NCBI GenBank assembly: GCA_040758525.1
Contig: JBFLVQ010000626.1
Coordinates: forward strand, 1-5,707
DNA: 5,707 nt
Source of the DNA: JBFLVQ01 sp040758525
GTDB lineage: Bacteria; Acidobacteriota; Blastocatellia; Chloracidobacteriales; JADJPF01
Reading direction: 5' to 3'
Shown here piece by piece: positions 4,745-5,707 of the stretch (position 1 is its first letter; every line of letters starts with the position of its first letter). Position numbers and translations under genes: made by a program. The notes beneath the pieces were generated by a model. It was given only the letters and a program-made list of their open reading frames with translations, did not search any database and was not told where the DNA came from.

Positions 4745-5707
4745 AAAAGTAGTTCCTCTGCTTTACCAATGGAATACTTTAATTTTTCTGCTAATGCTTG
4801 CACATTAGGCTCTTTANNNNNNNNNNAGTGATTACCAGGAACAATTTTAATATCTACTTCTCCAGAGACTATCTCGCTACGCGCTAAGACAAGACTACTG
4901 GATGATAAAGAACGACTCTCATTGGCTTGGAATAGTTTAATGTCACCGGAATAGCTCTTGGGCAGATAATTCTGCATAGCATTAAAGTTTGCTAGATAAA
5001 CCTGAAACAATTGGTACAGTTGTGAATACTCAAACACTGTCGGTAAAATGCCGATCGCTTTGGCTTTCTCCAAGACAAAGTTTAATTGTCCATCCGTATC
5101 CAGCTTCTGGAAATTACCTAAAAATAAAGGTTGATCATCAATATAGTGGCCACCAAATAGATGTCCGGCAAATGCTGCTACTAACTTATCATCACTCCAG
5201 AAACCATTATTGTCAGGTTTATTATTTGGAGTCAGGATATCGGAATCGAACAAAGCTAGCAGCGCTATCTCCTCTCCCTGCTTGCATAATTGTTGGGCCA
5301 TTTCGAAAGCGATAAGACCTCCTAGTGACCATCCACCTAAAAGATATGGGCCCTGTGGCTGAATGGTACGTAAAGATTCAATGTAATAGGTTGCCATCTC
5401 TTCAATACTGGTGAATGGTTTTTGTTCTCCATTAAGGCCACAAGCTTGCAATCCATAAACTGGTTGTTCTTTACCTAAATGTCTTGCTAGCTCTATATAA
5501 CAGAAGACACTCCCACCAATAGGATGAACACAGAAGAAAGGTCGTGTAGAACCAGATGGTTGAATACTTACTAAAGGAGTTGAAGTATATGGACTGGTCT
5601 GTTTATTCAGGAGCGCAGCTAAATTCTCTATGGTTGCTTCTTGGAATAGTGTAATTAAAGGGATCTCCTGTTGGAAGTATTTCTTAATTTGAGCTACTAA
5701 ACTTACT
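4735..5707 (-). CDS. Nonribosomal peptide synthetase, C-terminal fragment: carrier-domain end plus type I thioesterase
   Basis: This is the last 323 residues of a larger synthetase that enters from the right edge; the open frame runs to base 5706. Residues 1-33 of the fragment are the C-terminal helices of a peptidyl carrier protein (VSLVAQIKKYF, then IPLITLFQEATIENLAALL). By alignment to the usual GGxSL...A pattern, the phosphopantetheine Ser should be only about four codons beyond the window edge. From about residue 44 a type I thioesterase follows: PFFCVHPIGGS (56-66), nucleophile S127 in GGWSLGG, acidic partner D154 in ALFDSD, and H293 in VPGNH. The domain releases the finished peptide by hydrolysis or cyclisation, so this module ends the assembly line. 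A TTG at 5449-5451 is not a start: coding clearly continues upstream. A 10-base N run (4817-4826) hides four residues after H293; KEPNVQALAEKL resumes exactly where expected. The TAG stop overlaps the oxygenase start by 10 bases. The number of modules and the amino acids used lie outside this window. Confidence 0.95.
   Translation of the reverse strand, partial: VSLVAQIKKYFQQEIPLITLFQEATIENLAALLNKQTSPYTSTPLVSIQPSGSTRPFFCVHPIGGSVFCYIELARHLGKEQPVYGLQACGLNGEQKPFTSIEEMATYYIESLRTIQPQGPYLLGGWSLGGLIAFEMAQQLCKQGEEIALLALFDSDILTPNNKPDNNGFWSDDKLVAAFAGHLFGGHYIDDQPLFLGNFQKLDTDGQLNFVLEKAKAIGILPTVFEYSQLYQLFQVYLANFNAMQNYLPKSYSGDIKLFQANESRSLSSSSLVLARSEIVSGEVDIKIVPGNHXXXXKEPNVQALAEKLKYSIGKAEELLLCK
4817..4826. 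other. Run of 10 N (unresolved bases or scaffold join) inside the thioesterase
   Basis: Ten undetermined bases lie in the synthetase gene. The reading frame is open on both sides and stays in phase across them. The codon next to the catalytic His begins with T and the last hidden codon ends with T, which is compatible with the family sequence His-Phe-Thr-Met-Leu-Lys/Arg-Glu-Pro. So the stated length of 10 is probably correct and not arbitrary padding. Confidence 0.95.

Noticed and set aside
4989..5315. Open frame of 108 codons on the + strand within the thioesterase region
   Set aside because: It lies opposite strongly conserved thioesterase coding sequence and shows no family motif; it is a shadow frame.
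1..5707. CRISPR arrays, tRNA or rRNA genes, insertion sequences
   Set aside because: No regularly spaced repeats, no tRNA-like cloverleaf or rRNA segment noticed, and no transposase reading frame.

Overview
The window is bacterial. Every gene has a recognisable Shine-Dalgarno site, genes are closely spaced, and base composition looks moderately AT-rich by eye (not computed). Taxon cannot be fixed from the sequence. Tandem secreted peptides of the DUF6289 type, a protein with a DUF2795-like module and a nonribosomal peptide synthetase (NRPS) together would suit a filamentous Chloroflexota (Ktedonobacteria-like) or other multicellular soil bacterium. That is inference only.

Layout, left half (all + strand): two small exported Cys-containing peptides that are paralogues (44-304 and 397-687); a 269-base intergenic stretch holding a strong hairpin (734-759), a 7-bp direct repeat with 22-bp phasing (895-923) and a weak promoter candidate; a FabG-like short-chain dehydrogenase/reductase (957-1727); and a 265-residue protein (1811-2608) of unknown function, with a DUF2795-like module in the middle and a DUF8129-like helical module at its C-terminus.

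Layout, right half (all - strand, read from right to left): the C-terminal end of an NRPS (end of a carrier domain plus a type I thioesterase, 5707-4735, entering from outside the window); a JmjC/cupin_8 Fe(II)/2-oxoglutarate oxygenase whose start codon overlaps the synthetase's end by 10 bases (4744-3905); and, 29 bases later, a class I/II PLP-dependent aminotransferase (3875-2637). The overlap and short gap indicate one transcription unit that ends facing the DUF2795-like gene, with only 28 bases between the two stop codons.

How the genes may work together: the thioesterase releases a finished peptide, the oxygenase is a candidate for hydroxylating an amino acid or the peptide, and the aminotransferase is a candidate for making or recycling a non-standard amino acid. 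This is the tail of a biosynthetic gene cluster; its product cannot be predicted because no adenylation domain is inside the window. The + strand reductase could be a further tailoring enzyme, but it is divergent in position and orientation and may be unrelated. A 10-base run of N (4817-4826) interrupts the thioesterase directly after its catalytic His, yet the reading frame and the expected residue count are preserved across it.
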